A stretch of DNA of 30,000 nucleotides from Chondrilla cf. caribensis (GCA_964020155.1 OZ026570.1:2072221-2102220); one strand, 5' to 3'; shown: positions 10,084-19,894, counted from the stretch's first letter. Numbers and translations: made by a program. Notes: a model not told the origin generated them from the letters alone.

Positions 10084-10201
10084 TAGTCTGGCTCACTAGA
10101 CCGTCCCAACTCTGCGCCTAGGGCGGCAAGAAAGGGAAGGGACGTCCCTTCCCTTTTCACGCCCTCGGCGCATAGTTGGGACGGTCTAGCAGGCCAGACT
10201 A
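10084..10201. mobile_element. Nested 118-bp foldback MITE
   Basis: Nearly a complete palindrome centred on GGGACGTCCC: TAGTCTGGC…CTAGACCGTCCCAACT on the left, the same sequence inverted on the right. It is flanked by perfect 9-bp duplications AGTCGACCC (10075-10083, 10202-10210). It is inserted 20 bp inside the left TIR of the larger element and shares that element's TAGTCTGGC end, so the same transposase family probably moved both. Confidence 0.9.
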
Positions 10202-10382
10202 AGTCGACCCTTGATCCGCCATTTTATTTTGTTGGGGCGGAGAAAGGGTCTGGTCTGGTCTGGAACATATTTCTGTACCGTGAGGCGGAGTCTACGATGA
10301 CAAATCGTAAATAATTACACATTGTCGCATATTCCATGGGAGTATTTTCACTCATGCACAATGGTTGGCCTAGTCTAGCTAG

Positions 10383-10435
10383 CTAGACCATCCCTATAAG
10401 GCTCCGGGGGGGTAGAAAAGGAAGGGATGGTCTAG
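10383..10435. repeat. Hairpin module CTAGACCATCCC…GGGATGGTCTAG
   Basis: A palindromic module related to the arms of the nested 118-bp element, inside the left arm of the large transposon. Its mirror counterpart is at 11067-11119. Confidence 0.7.
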
Positions 10436-10532
10436 CACAAGTAGCAATATTATAGTTCACACCTGCCAATTAACACATAGCACGAATAGAGTTTCTACGG
10501 CTCACCATACACCCCATACGTGTTAGGAGCAT

Positions 10533-10578
10533 AGATACTCTAACCATAGTCTATGCTCTAACTCAGGTTAGAGTATCT
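10533..10578. repeat. Perfect inverted repeat (hairpin)
   Basis: AGATACTCTAACC and GGTTAGAGTATCT are exact reverse complements separated by a 20-bp loop, in the core of the large transposon. Confidence 0.75.
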
Positions 10579-11066
10579 GTGGGAGGACAGAGGGAAGCAA
10601 GAAAATAATAGATGTAGTGTTGTTTTTGTCAATTATGCAATGATTCTTCATCAGAATATAGGTACTCTCGATTTGTATTGTCCATTGTGAACATCGACGT
10701 CTCTAACCACTCTGTGAACGCACAGCAGACAAACTACGTTTGAAAAGTATTTCACCTGTTCTTTTATCAGAAATAAAAGCAATGATGCAACTAGGACTGA
10801 ATATGTTGGTTCTCATTCCTTAGTTTGCAATTCTTGATCGGTGACTTGCCGTGACCAGTCGGGAGACATATGATCGTATCATGTCATTGCAAAATACCAG
10901 TAATCACGTTCATCTGACTGTCAGATGAGTGAATATTCCCAGCTACCGATGATGAGTACGTAGTATCATCCTCTATGACACTTAAGAATTAACTAAATTA
11001 AATTAGCTTCTTGGCAGTAGCTTTTCATAGGTCACGCGCTCAGGTGTGAACTAATCGCTACTTGTG

Positions 11067-11119
11067 CTAGACCGTCCCTTCCCTTTTCTGCCCCTCGGCA
11101 CCTCTTAGAGATGGTCTAG
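11067..11119. repeat. Hairpin module GCTAGACCGTCCC…GATGGTCTAGC
   Basis: Inverted counterpart of the module at 10383-10435, in the right arm of the large transposon. Arms are more diverged than in the nested 118-bp copy. Confidence 0.65.
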
Positions 11120-11633
11120 CTAGCTAGACTACGGTTGGTAAAGGATACGTTGTCTTTGGTAGAGTCCTGTTGACTTTGCGCAACAATTACAATTCTAAAA
11201 TACAGAAGAATTTTGAATTCTGAAGCAAACAGCTATATGTTAAAATTAATAAATTTTTGTCGCAAAAGGGAGACCGCTAAGCCCAATTTGACATGGAGAG
11301 ATAGGTAGTGCCGACCGAATTTATGTAAGCGGGTGATTATCACGGATTCAGAAAGTCACTGATAGTCAAACTACACTTCTATACTGGAGATGAGCCACCA
11401 TTAGTGGTTCATGTTTTTATGCGTCTAAAAGGCGTTCTGTAATCTAATTGGGTGCACGAATTCCTGCACCATGGTACAGAAATATAACAGACCAGACCCT
11501 TTCCACCCGAACAAAATAAAATGGCAGATCAAGGGTTAGCTACACCAGACTAGAGGGTAACTGAGTCTGATGAAATCAGACCTTTTTTTTATTGCACAAC
11601 CACTAAAGGCGCGATTCGTTCCGATCAAATCAC

Positions 11634-11670
11634 AGATCTTCCATACAGTGACACTTGGTATGGAAGATCA
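11634..11670. repeat. Perfect inverted repeat (hairpin)
   Basis: GATCTTCCATAC and GTATGGAAGATC are exact reverse complements around a loop of about 12 bp, just outside the right end of the transposon. It has no T-run and no associated gene. Confidence 0.65.
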
Positions 11671-12638
11671 AATTATCTATTTCGGTGAATTAGTACTTAG
11701 AACTTAGAACTAGGGTCGGAATAAGGTGGAGCGACGCAAGACCAGAATTTTGTGGCCTGGAGCACTTTTAACAAGCTATTCTATCCAGAGCTAAGTGATT
11801 CAATATTTACATATGCTCAGTGCCCATAGCTCATTATTGACGGTGTTTGTATATTTAACACATCTACTTTAAATCATTAAAGCATTGCAATGCTACAGCT
11901 CTGTGAGTTATTACAGCAATACTATCATAGGGTCTAGATGATACTATTGTCAACATTGTGTCTGTCAAGGTTATTCCATATTTCAAGGCACTTGTCCATG
12001 GTTGGATGCAGCTATGTTTAAGTATACCCATTCAATTTTCCCAAGCATCCCATGTTGTCATCTATCTGATGTGGACATGGGTACCACATTATAATAATGA
12101 TCAACTCACCATTCATTTTCGTTAATATATGACATAGGGGGCATTTCTACTTTTCTTGCCCCAAAAATTCACAGAATTTATATTTTGTACATCCACAGTT
12201 GGATCGCAATTTGCAAGAAGAGTAATCTTTTTAGATGATCCCTATCAAAGAAATATGTAATTGCAAATCTTTTGTGAAATCTGTGAGAATAAAGCCCTAC
12301 TAAACAAGAGTAAGTTTAGTGAGTTATGCTGGTCACATGTCACTGCTCCACAATGTGTGTTGGGAACCACCTGTGCATGATGTATTGAAACTGTAATTGA
12401 AAATAGCTCAATTGAATGTATACACCTATGTGCCGAAATGAAAATTACCCCAATAATATTCCTGTGACTCACGTGATGGAGGAAGGGCTACTTGTAGCCT
12501 TATATGGTGTACTGAAAGTCCTGTCTGTGTGTTTACTCATTGGGTGCTTTCACGTAATATTAGGAGATACCGGCTTGGTGTGTTCATTTTCAACTGCTCA
12601 AACAGTAAACCACAAAGGTTCTCAACTGCTCTGAAGTG
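11671..12638. other. Non-coding stretch upstream of the 7TM gene
   Basis: No convincing exon seen. A 72-codon plus frame (12416-12634) with a hydrophobic stretch stops 4 nt before the 7TM gene's ATG. It may be an upstream ORF or chance. The promoter of the 7TM gene presumably lies here, but no clear TATA box is visible. Confidence 0.4.
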
Positions 12639-14285
12639 ATGTCAAAAAAATGTTTCTTCATTGAGCTTGTTTTAGTCTTGTATTTCGGAACTGTTGCCCT
12701 TGGCGCAAGTGTGAATGATTCTAATGATACATGTTACTGTCAGCTGGAAAATGCTATGCTTCATTGTGAGGTTAACAAGGATAATATACAGGAGACGTTC
12801 AACCCTTCAAACTTCGCTTCACCTGACAGTGTGTATGTGTACTATATTCTGAACACTAGTTCTCTTCCTGACCTCTGTTTAGACTCTACGTTTTGGGCTC
12901 TAAATCTTCCCAAAGATCCAAATGAGTATTTCAGTAACATTACTGAAGGCACAAGGATAGAAATGATGATATGGACCAGAACACCAATATTTGCTTTGAT
13001 TCCTCCATTTGCAGCAGCTGAATTCGGTTTAAGTTCTTTCCCTTTGAGTTTAAAGTACTCACCATTTCAGTATCGTACTACCGTGTGTATACTTCTTGAG
13101 AATACCACTGAAAGTTGTGCCTATGATATCAAACGGAAGTATTTGGAGCAGCTAACAGTTAAAGTAAGTAAGCACAATTACCTTCTCATGGTATTTTAGT
13201 ATGTATCCCTATGTCCTAATGTTTTCTTCTTTTTGTAGTTGTCACTCTATTCAGTACAGTATAAGCAAATTTGTACACAAGATACTAATTCTGTGAGTTA
13301 TTCTCTTGGAGAAAATATCGAACGTGATTCTCCATCTCGAATTGTCGCCCAGCTGTTATATGGAGCTATTATACTACTCAGCATGGCTTACATACCAGTT
13401 TCCCTACGATATGAACAGATTGTTTATGATCATGTTGTAACAGTTGTGAAGAGGAAACTGAGTATATCCTATAGCTTTACTTGGGGATTCATTCTGGGAT
13501 GTGTCTTGATCAATATTAGTTTCTTCATTCCAAAAGGGATCTTGTCTCTTGTCTACATACTGCAACATCCTTATTTAATGGAACCATGGGAGGACAGAAA
13601 TCATCAAGCGAGATCTTGGTTTATTTCTTACATATTGCTGTATATCTTCATCCCGTTGGTATCACAGTTCTTAGTAGCTTTGGATTTGAAGAAGGAGTCA
13701 GATATACCTTATCCCCGATTTATTGATGTCGTGGTGTCTTTGTGTACATGCCGCCTTGCTAAACCTGAACTGAGAGGTCGCATAGTACAGATACTGGCAG
13801 TTTGGACTGTAGGTTCCTTTTGTCACTTTGTAGTATTGAGTATGCCTTTCACGATTCTTGAGATTGCTGCAAGTCCTATGTCTAACCTCTCTTGGCCGTC
13901 ATTTCTCATCTTCAGCTTCTTGGGAGGCTGCTGTTTAATTTCCATCATAGTTACAGTTGACCGCATGTGGCATCGCAGGGGAAAAACAAAGACAAATTGT
14001 AAGGAAACCTTCTATCTCTGCCTATACTACCTGGCATGCTTCACCATTTCTCTGGTTTTAGCAATTTTGATGCTTGTTCTTTGTTCGATGACAGTATTAG
14101 ACAAAGTTCAAACTAAGCCCGGAGTTACTAATATGATTAGTTTTCTAATTGCCCCACTTCTTGTGGCGGTCATTGGCTGGCTTACAAAACTTGGAATGCA
14201 GCACGTTCAAAAGAATTTAGATGATAAACGCGAACGACAGAAGCCGGAAGGGGAGATGCATGATTTGGTAGAAATGGATGAGTAG
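12639..14285 (+). CDS. Orphan seven-TM membrane protein with N-terminal ectodomain
   Basis: Two coding exons, 12639-13163 and 13239-14285 (phase-0 intron of 75 bp, AAA/GTAAGT…TTTTTGTAG), give 523 aa. Start is the first ATG; an in-frame stop lies upstream at 12606. Residues 1-22 form a signal peptide (FFIELVLVLYFGTVALGA). Residues about 23-208 are an extracellular domain with several N-X-S/T sites (NDS, NDT, NTS, NIT, NTT) and Cys residues. Seven hydrophobic spans follow at about 210-232, 253-281, 302-323, 356-386, 395-415, 433-460 and 473-493, then a short charged tail ending in HDLVEMDE. I see no GPCR family signature (DRY, NPxxY), so 7TM does not mean GPCR here. A lineage-specific surface receptor or channel-like protein is possible. 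Gene structure is confident, function unknown. Confidence 0.85.
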
Positions 14286-14317
14286 TTTAACCGTGTTTTG
14301 GGTTAAAAACTACATTT

Positions 14318-14432
14318 ATTCACTCACACGCACACACATTCATACACATACACACATACTACACACACATGCTAATACACATACATGTGCAACATGCACA
14401 CACATACACACAGACCCACATACAAGCACACA
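14318..14432. repeat. CA-rich microsatellite in the 7TM gene 3' UTR
   Basis: Interrupted (CA)n/(ACAC) tracts between the 7TM stop codon and its AATAAA. Confidence 0.85.
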
Positions 14433-14557
14433 ACAGTGGGATCATTCAGTTTGAATGCAAATGTATACTCTGTAACCTAATGACTTCTGTGCTTGTGTAG
14501 TTTCGATTTATATCGTATTGTTATTTCTTTTATCATTGATTCAAACTGTACTTTGAA

Positions 14558-14563
14558 AATAAA
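14558..14563 (+). promoter_or_regulatory. Polyadenylation signal AATAAA (7TM gene)
   Basis: Canonical hexamer about 270 nt after the 7TM stop and only 218 nt before the ADAT2 start. The two genes are tightly packed on the same strand. Confidence 0.65.
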
Positions 14564-14610
14564 ATTTCATTTCGTCACCTACACAATAATAAGCGCGTAT
14601 ATTGCGCAAT

Positions 14611-14780
14611 GAACAAAATGGCAGCAAATTCGAAAGACTATGATTGATCGGTGCACGAGGTCGGACTAGAGTTGAAGTTTGGACACGAATGGTATCTGTA
14701 TCCCTTCTCAACGTATATCTTCGTTGTTTGATCATATTATCTATGATGTGGTTGTTGATTTCCTGGTGGACGGAGTAATT
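14611..14780 (+). promoter_or_regulatory. ADAT2 5' region with YY1-like site and upstream ORFs
   Basis: AAAATGGCAGC (14615-14625) fits a YY1-type promoter element. Its ATG (14618) opens a 9-codon ORF ending TGA. A second out-of-frame ATG at 14689 opens a 29-codon ORF ending before 14781. If transcription starts upstream of these, they could reduce initiation at ADAT2; if it starts near the YY1-like site, the first is skipped. TSS unknown. Confidence 0.35.
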
Positions 14781-15317
14781 ATGTCAATTGACTCTGGTGT
14801 TCCGGATTTTGTTTTGGAGTTGGCCTTCGATTTGGCAAAGGATGCTCTAAAGTGCGATGAAGTACCAGTTGCATGTGTTATTTTTCGAGATACGCGTGTG
14901 TTTGCAATGGGTAGAAACCAAGTAAACGAAACTATGAATGCTTCTCGACACGCAGAAATGGTGGCTATAGATAACTTTATGGAAGTAGCTAGTAAAGAAG
15001 AAACTTCCCTTAAAGACCTCAGCAAGACCTGTGTCGTCTATGTAACAGTGGAGCCATGTATAATGTGTTCGATTGCTCTGCGTGAAGTGGGCCTCACTGA
15101 AATACGATTCGGTTGTCGTAACCATAGATTTGGTGGCTGTGGATCCATTATCGATGCTCATTGTAGTCATCTCACTGCTGGTTGTACTCCAGTGGATGGT
15201 AATACAAAGAAAAGTGATCATCTTGATATTCTGAAGGCATCGGAAGGTATTAAAGCAAGTGAAGCAGTTAAATTATTGAAAACCTTCTATGAAGGGGAAA
15301 ATCCAAAACTAACATAG
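14781..15317 (+). CDS. ADAT2: tRNA-specific adenosine deaminase subunit ADAT2
   Basis: Catalytic subunit of the ADAT2/ADAT3 heterodimer, which deaminates A34 to inosine in tRNA anticodons so that they can read C-ending codons. Single exon, 178 aa (human about 191). The cytidine-deaminase-fold zinc site is intact: H57-A58-E59 within NASRHAEMVAID, and P92-C93-I-M-C96 within VTVEPCIMCSIALR. ADAT2 hallmarks are also present: VPVACVIF near 28-35, RFGGCGSI at 116-123, and the C-terminal AVKLLKTFYEGENP. The first in-frame ATG is 14781. The frame stays open 34 codons upstream (to 14679) but from a TTG, so the shorter start is chosen and matches family length. It lies directly downstream of the 7TM gene on the same strand. 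No catalytic residue is missing. Confidence 0.96.
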   Translation: MSIDSGVPDFVLELAFDLAKDALKCDEVPVACVIFRDTRVFAMGRNQVNETMNASRHAEMVAIDNFMEVASKEETSLKDLSKTCVVYVTVEPCIMCSIALREVGLTEIRFGCRNHRFGGCGSIIDAHCSHLTAGCTPVDGNTKKSDHLDILKASEGIKASEAVKLLKTFYEGENPKLT

Positions 15318-15429
15318 TTAAGTTGTTCATAATCATTTTAATTACAGTATTTTGTATTGTATATATGCATGTCTTCTCATTTAACCCATGGATATAATGT
15401 AATCAATGTGAATATTAATTATCATTCAG

Positions 15430-15680
15430 GCCTGCATGTAGAATTTTCCAATGGGAAGTGACATATGATAAACAACTAGATATGTTCCCCCAGACCTAGT
15501 GTGATCCCATCCTGTGATTGGACTCTGAACTTGTGTGTACAGAGGGATTTGGCTTATCCAACCATGTTTCCTGTGTTGGTCCAGTATCACAGTCATTGGG
15601 TCCTCCAGTGATATGGTGGCACATTTCCTTGGAGCACTGAAACCCAACAGTTATGTTTCCTGTTTGTCCTATGAAAACAA
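15430..15680 (-). pseudogene. Unassigned coding-like fragment
   Basis: On the minus strand a splice-acceptor-like TTGTTTTCATAG precedes a frame from about 15674 (GQTGNITVGFQCSKEMCHH…) that is open to about 15496. A second minus frame is open from 15647 to 15426. No domain recognised and no partner exons found. It could be a decayed exon, transposon remnant or chance. Confidence 0.2.
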
Positions 15681-15685
15681 TGAGG

Positions 15686-15709
15686 ATAATAATAATAATA
15701 ATAACAATA
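15686..15709. repeat. (AAT)n microsatellite
   Basis: Seven or so consecutive AAT triplets. Confidence 0.85.
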
Positions 15710-16029
15710 TGATGCAATAAATAGGCAATGTAGTGACAGTACTGAAGATAATATTGGTTTGAAAAGTGTAAAATGTGCACATTCTTTGGGGTTGAGTCAG
15801 GAAACTTCCCATAATCATTCATGAACAGTAGAAGAAGATTAACAACCACATATACTGCAACACAGCACTAGCTCACCTTATACTGTTGACCTTTGTTATT
15901 GTTCCGTTGATGAATACTCTATCCTTTATTAACACAAGTCTTCTTAACCTTGAACAAAGGACGTGTGCGTGTGGGAGGGGAGAATTGCTGTGGGATTGAA
16001 GCTGTAAATCACTTGACTGTGGCTTAAAT

Positions 16030-16500
16030 CTAGGAACTGTATCACGGGGGTATCACGGGGAGAGACATCTGACTCCATGTGGGAAAGTGGGCTTCTACAC
16101 GAGGGGCACATTCCACTGAGAAGGGCAGGTCAAGTACACTAGTACTATTGTTCTGGGGAATCCTTATCCTTCCTAGGGATTAAGGTCCGGGGAATCCGAG
16201 TCACTGTGACACGAAGACTGCACCCGGGGGCGGAAACCCTGAGCTCCCGAAAGAGACGGGCGTAGCGAAGCGTGGGAATAGACTGGAATTATTAAACTTC
16301 TGACACTCTAAGCGACCAATTAATCACAAGATCCCGTATCAGCGTGGATCTGAGTACAATGAATTATAATCGCTTATCACTCGCTTCGATTTCACCCTGG
16401 ACGCTAGAGGGTAATACGATACCCCTTGCTGCGGTGCGATTCTGTTATGAATATACCGCACCCACGAAGGTGTCAAAGCTGGTGAGCAATAGATCTAGCT
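16030..16500. other. GC-richer block of unknown nature
   Basis: Locally GC-rich and CpG-containing within AT-rich surroundings. It includes a tandem TATCACGGGG pair (16039-16060) and an imperfect hairpin around 16160-16190. No long ORF, rRNA or tRNA was recognised. It may be a repeat, a promoter-type CpG region or a non-coding gene; undecided. Confidence 0.35.
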
Positions 16501-16744
16501 AGCTTTCAGGGTTGGCTTCGTAGTTGGAGAAGATCGAGAAAAGCGCATCGTATTTCTGGCTTAATCGTCTGAAATATCCTTCACACGAGGTGGACTAGAT
16601 TCGAGTGATCGTGATAGAGCAGGCTTTTTCAGTAGGTGGACTAGAAGACAGCCGACTAGGTGAGGGGATTCAGTCCGTCTTTGGAATCGCTCACGATTAT
16701 CTAATTTTCTCTTATAATTATATTTCGTTGAATTTACAGTCAAA

Positions 16745-16905
16745 CTTGCTTAGTAGATACCTTGAAGGGCACTCCAAATCTGCTCTCGTTATCAGAGGTA
16801 CTTTCTGTCAGTACTATTCATCATAGTGTACATGAGCTAGGGACTAAAGTGAATTGTACTCACTATAAGCAGCAGTATGTACTAACCCAGGTACTCACTG
16901 AGCAA
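16745..16905. repeat. Duplicated segment, copy 1
   Basis: Aligns with 18500-18665 (see copy 2). A 22-bp block starting TAGTGTACATGAGC is identical in both. On the minus strand both copies can be read as an exon end, …RFGVPFK followed by GTATCT here. Confidence 0.7.
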
Positions 16906-16979
16906 TTTCACTGTATCACAATAATAATTATAACCTGTGTGATGCTCAGCCTATTAGATGATGAAAGTGTATAAATAAT

Positions 16980-18140
16980 GGAGTAATACAGTACAGAAAT
17001 TCCTAGATTAGGAAATATCATAATGTTGTTGATACTATTAGATGTTGAAAGGGTTACAGGAATTCCTGGGTTAAAATTAATAGTGGCCCATGCTAATAAT
17101 GACTAAACTTATGTCACATGCATGTGTAAGAATGAGTGTAAACCCATAAGCTGGATTCACTGGTTTACATTTAGGTGCTCTTAAGCTTTCCACCTGTTCT
17201 GTACTTTCTACCAGTGAACTGTATACTAGTCTTGTGTATGACTGTGGCATCACATATCTCTCTTTCCCTATGAGAGAAACACTTGCCATCTCAATGTATC
17301 TTCTCAAATATTGGCTGGGAAATAATTGAATGTCACAAGAGTATTATTTGGACTTACAGTGAACCCTAAGGTCCAGACAATTTGATATGAGATTACCAGA
17401 TGGGTATATGGATAAAGTTGGACAATGTATGCTTTATTGGAGACTAGCGAAAAGAATCTCTTAATGATCCATTGAGCATATGATACTTTAGAGCTGGTAG
17501 TACGGACATGTGTGTGATTATATACATACAATACATGCATTAGGGATTCCAGGGCAGTTTCACATATAAAATGCTGATGATGTGGGCTTTCTATATACCA
17601 TACTGCCAAAGCATGCGTGTCAAAAACAAGTATAGCATTTGTATAGATAATAAATATTGAAAAAAATTGCCACAGCTGACTACTTAGAAACTGTATACAA
17701 TGGCTAGAGCATATTATATGATAAAATTGGTTGTATATTAGTATCTTTTCTATGATAAGGAATGCTACACAGTGTTACTGGTAAAGAGTGTTAGACTATA
17801 AAATGTGTGCATAGTAAAATATTGCCAATAAGGCTAGGTACACAGAAGGAAGAAGCCTGTCTCATCTATCCTACTTGAGCTTTCAGGCTATCTGTTCTGA
17901 ATGAATGTGCTTGACTTAGGGATTGCAAGTTAGGTAGAATTGTCAAAGGCTAATAGATTATTCATTGAATTCATTTTTAAATTGTCTCTGGAAAGTGCTT
18001 ATAATTTGCTTTAATGTGATTGAAATCGATTAGACATGCCAAAAATATGCACTGTTCACTTTAAGTGATATTCGATTATGCTGCAATTTGTAGTGTTTCA
18101 TTCCTTTTGTTAAGATCTTCTTACCAGGATAATCACAGCA
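16980..18140. other. AT-rich region with broken coding-like frames
   Basis: Minus frames 17609-17304 (101 codons) and 17307-17077 (76 codons) are adjacent and offset by a frameshift. They could be one decayed coding stretch, but neither peptide is recognisable. The rest shows nothing identifiable. Confidence 0.2.
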
Positions 18141-18183
18141 GATGTACATCAGTAACTATAGAAATGATGAATGGTGTGAATAT

Positions 18184-18625
18184 TCAACTGATACCTGGGT
18201 TAATAACAATGTGATGAAATACCTGCACCTTATATGCATACAAGTCATGATTAGGGCTGCATTGAGTGGAGTGATGCAGCATTTGCCCACCCACTGCATC
18301 AAATATCATTTCATACAAAGCTTTCCTTATAACAGGACCTACTCCTCCATATACATGAATTAAATCTGAATTCCGAAATACTCCCCTTACCACTCAAAGT
18401 CAATCTTATCAGCACTTCTGTACGTAAGAAATGTTGCTGTATATTGAACATCCGAAGACAGACTGAGTCTTCATTTGATGAGAGAGTATTATACGGACAG
18501 ATTTGTTTCGTAAGTACCTGGAAGGACACATCAAATCTGTACTTCTTATCAGAGGTACTTATACTATTAGTACTGGTTGACATATGTAGTGTACATGAGC
18601 TAGGGACTGAACTAAGTGTACTCAC
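18184..18625 (-). pseudogene. Possible decayed minus-strand coding segment
   Basis: Two minus frames, 18625-18311 and 18393-18184, overlap and could join by a frameshift or an unrecognised intron. The 5' part contains STSDKKYRFDVSFQ followed by GTACTT, which parallels copy 1 at 16.8 kb. No family recognised. Low confidence. Confidence 0.2.
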
Positions 18626-18665
18626 TATGGAGTCACTGGGTACATACTAAGCTAGTTGCACTGAA
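18500..18665. repeat. Duplicated segment, copy 2
   Basis: Direct-orientation paralogue of 16745-16905, about 1.75 kb away. Shared blocks include TATCAGAGGTACTT and a 22-bp identical stretch starting TAGTGTACATGAGC, then CTCACTAT. Divergence is substantial, so the duplication is old. Confidence 0.7.
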
Positions 18666-18962
18666 TATACTTTAAACAACTGGATTTTTGTAAAAGCAGG
18701 ACTCTAATATGATGTACAGAGTTTGTAAACTGTACTTATAGTACTGCAGTACTTGTGTATTTTACTGTAGTCAAAATGACAGTTGATATATTGGATTCAT
18801 GCCTTTAATACATACTAGTCGTAAAGTCTATACACACTCTACACATCATCAGGATGTCACTTCATTTTCATTCACATGTACAGTATGCACATCATATTAT
18901 AATATTTATGTTGTGTTGTTGATTTCTTTTTTGTATACTAGCGTATTTAATACGTACATATA

Positions 18963-19581
18963 CAGTGGGACCCCTACAATCCGACCCCCTGAAATACGGA
19001 CACTGCACTAAAACAAACACATAATCTTGGAACCAACTTTTTGCGTATTGTAATGTATGTACGTAAAATGCCCCCTGAAAAACGGGCTTTCATTATTCCG
19101 TAAAACAATCGGGAAAGTACGAACCAGTGTATACAAACCAGTATTAACATACACAATAAAGTGGGCAAATCAAAGTGTTTGAGACTGTAAGATTTCTAAA
19201 GTTTGTCCACCTTTGGTCCTGACAATCTATACGTGCAGGGGATTTCAAGGTTAAAATGTGATCATTAGGAAGTATTCGTTACGCACACGATCTGGATTGT
19301 ACCGTATTAGCTCATGTCTCTAAGAAATTGAGGTTTAGTTCAACAATGAAGTGTCCAGAACTCTTACAACTACACAAATTTCGTATTGCTCACTATACGC
19401 AAAGTGTCTTTTTGCCACCCAATATGGCTGCCGATTTATGCCCCCGCATCATGCATACCATCTATAGTTCATTATATCCATTAATTTCAATCCAAAGTAC
19501 ATAACTCCTGAAATAGGACACCCCTATAATCATGACACGAAAAGACTGACCCAAGGTGTCCTGATTACTAGGGTCCCACTG
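18963..19581. mobile_element. TA-flanked pogo/Tigger-like non-autonomous transposon
   Basis: Left end CAGTGGGACCCCTACAATCC and right end (reverse complement) CAGTGGGACCCTAGTAATCA are TIRs, each directly flanked by TA (18961-18962, 19582-19583). It is 619 bp long. Interior has no transposase frame. The CAGTGG-GACCC terminus is typical of pogo/Tigger-type elements. Confidence 0.88.
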
Positions 19582-19589
19582 TAATACTT

Positions 19590-19770
19590 GTGTATATGTA
19601 CACTGTATGCACATGTATTATATACGTATAAGTTTATACGTATGTTGTGTGTACATGTGTGCATATAATATATGTACTATGATACATGTGTATATATAAG
19701 TACGATAATACATGTGTGTATAAGCATACTGTATGAATAATGTATGAATGTACATTTGTATATGCATACT
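19590..19770. repeat. Alternating TA/TG/CA-rich tract
   Basis: Dense purine-pyrimidine alternation (TATATAC, ATACATGTGTAT repeats). Low complexity, no coding potential. Confidence 0.6.
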
Positions 19771-19894
19771 TGATGTGCATTAATGCTTTAACCTCTTCCG
19801 TTCTAAGGTTAGTACTGATCCTAATTTATGACTAGTATCACCACAACTTACCCATATCAAGGAATAGGGATCTATGATAGAACCCTTTCCTGGA

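Larger units (their letters stand above)
10064..11552. mobile_element. Inverted-repeat DNA transposon with 9-bp target duplication (MULE/Merlin-like)
   Basis: Left end TAGTCTGGCGTAGTCGACCC (10064-10083) resumes at 10211 as TTGATCCGCCATTTTATTTT. The right end, read in reverse complement from 11552, is TAGTCTGGTGTAGCTAACCC followed by TTGATCTGCCATTTTATTTT. Similarity continues about 90 bp inward, and again in a second arm (10376-10465 against 11041-11129). Flanks GTGGGTAAC (10055-10063) and GAGGGTAAC (11553-11561) form a 9-bp target duplication with one mismatch. No transposase ORF is visible, so it is non-autonomous. A 9-bp duplication with long TIRs suggests Mutator-like or Merlin-type; the superfamily is inferred. 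Confidence 0.85.

Noticed and set aside
12639..14285. Calling the 7TM protein a GPCR
   Set aside because: No DRY, NPxxY, GPS/GAIN or frizzled-type motif seen; helix count alone is not enough.
14679..14780. 34-codon N-terminal extension of ADAT2
   Set aside because: It begins at TTG, not ATG, and does not resemble the ADAT2 N-terminus; the 14781 ATG fits family length.
14847..15221. 124-codon minus-strand frame
   Set aside because: Antisense shadow of ADAT2.
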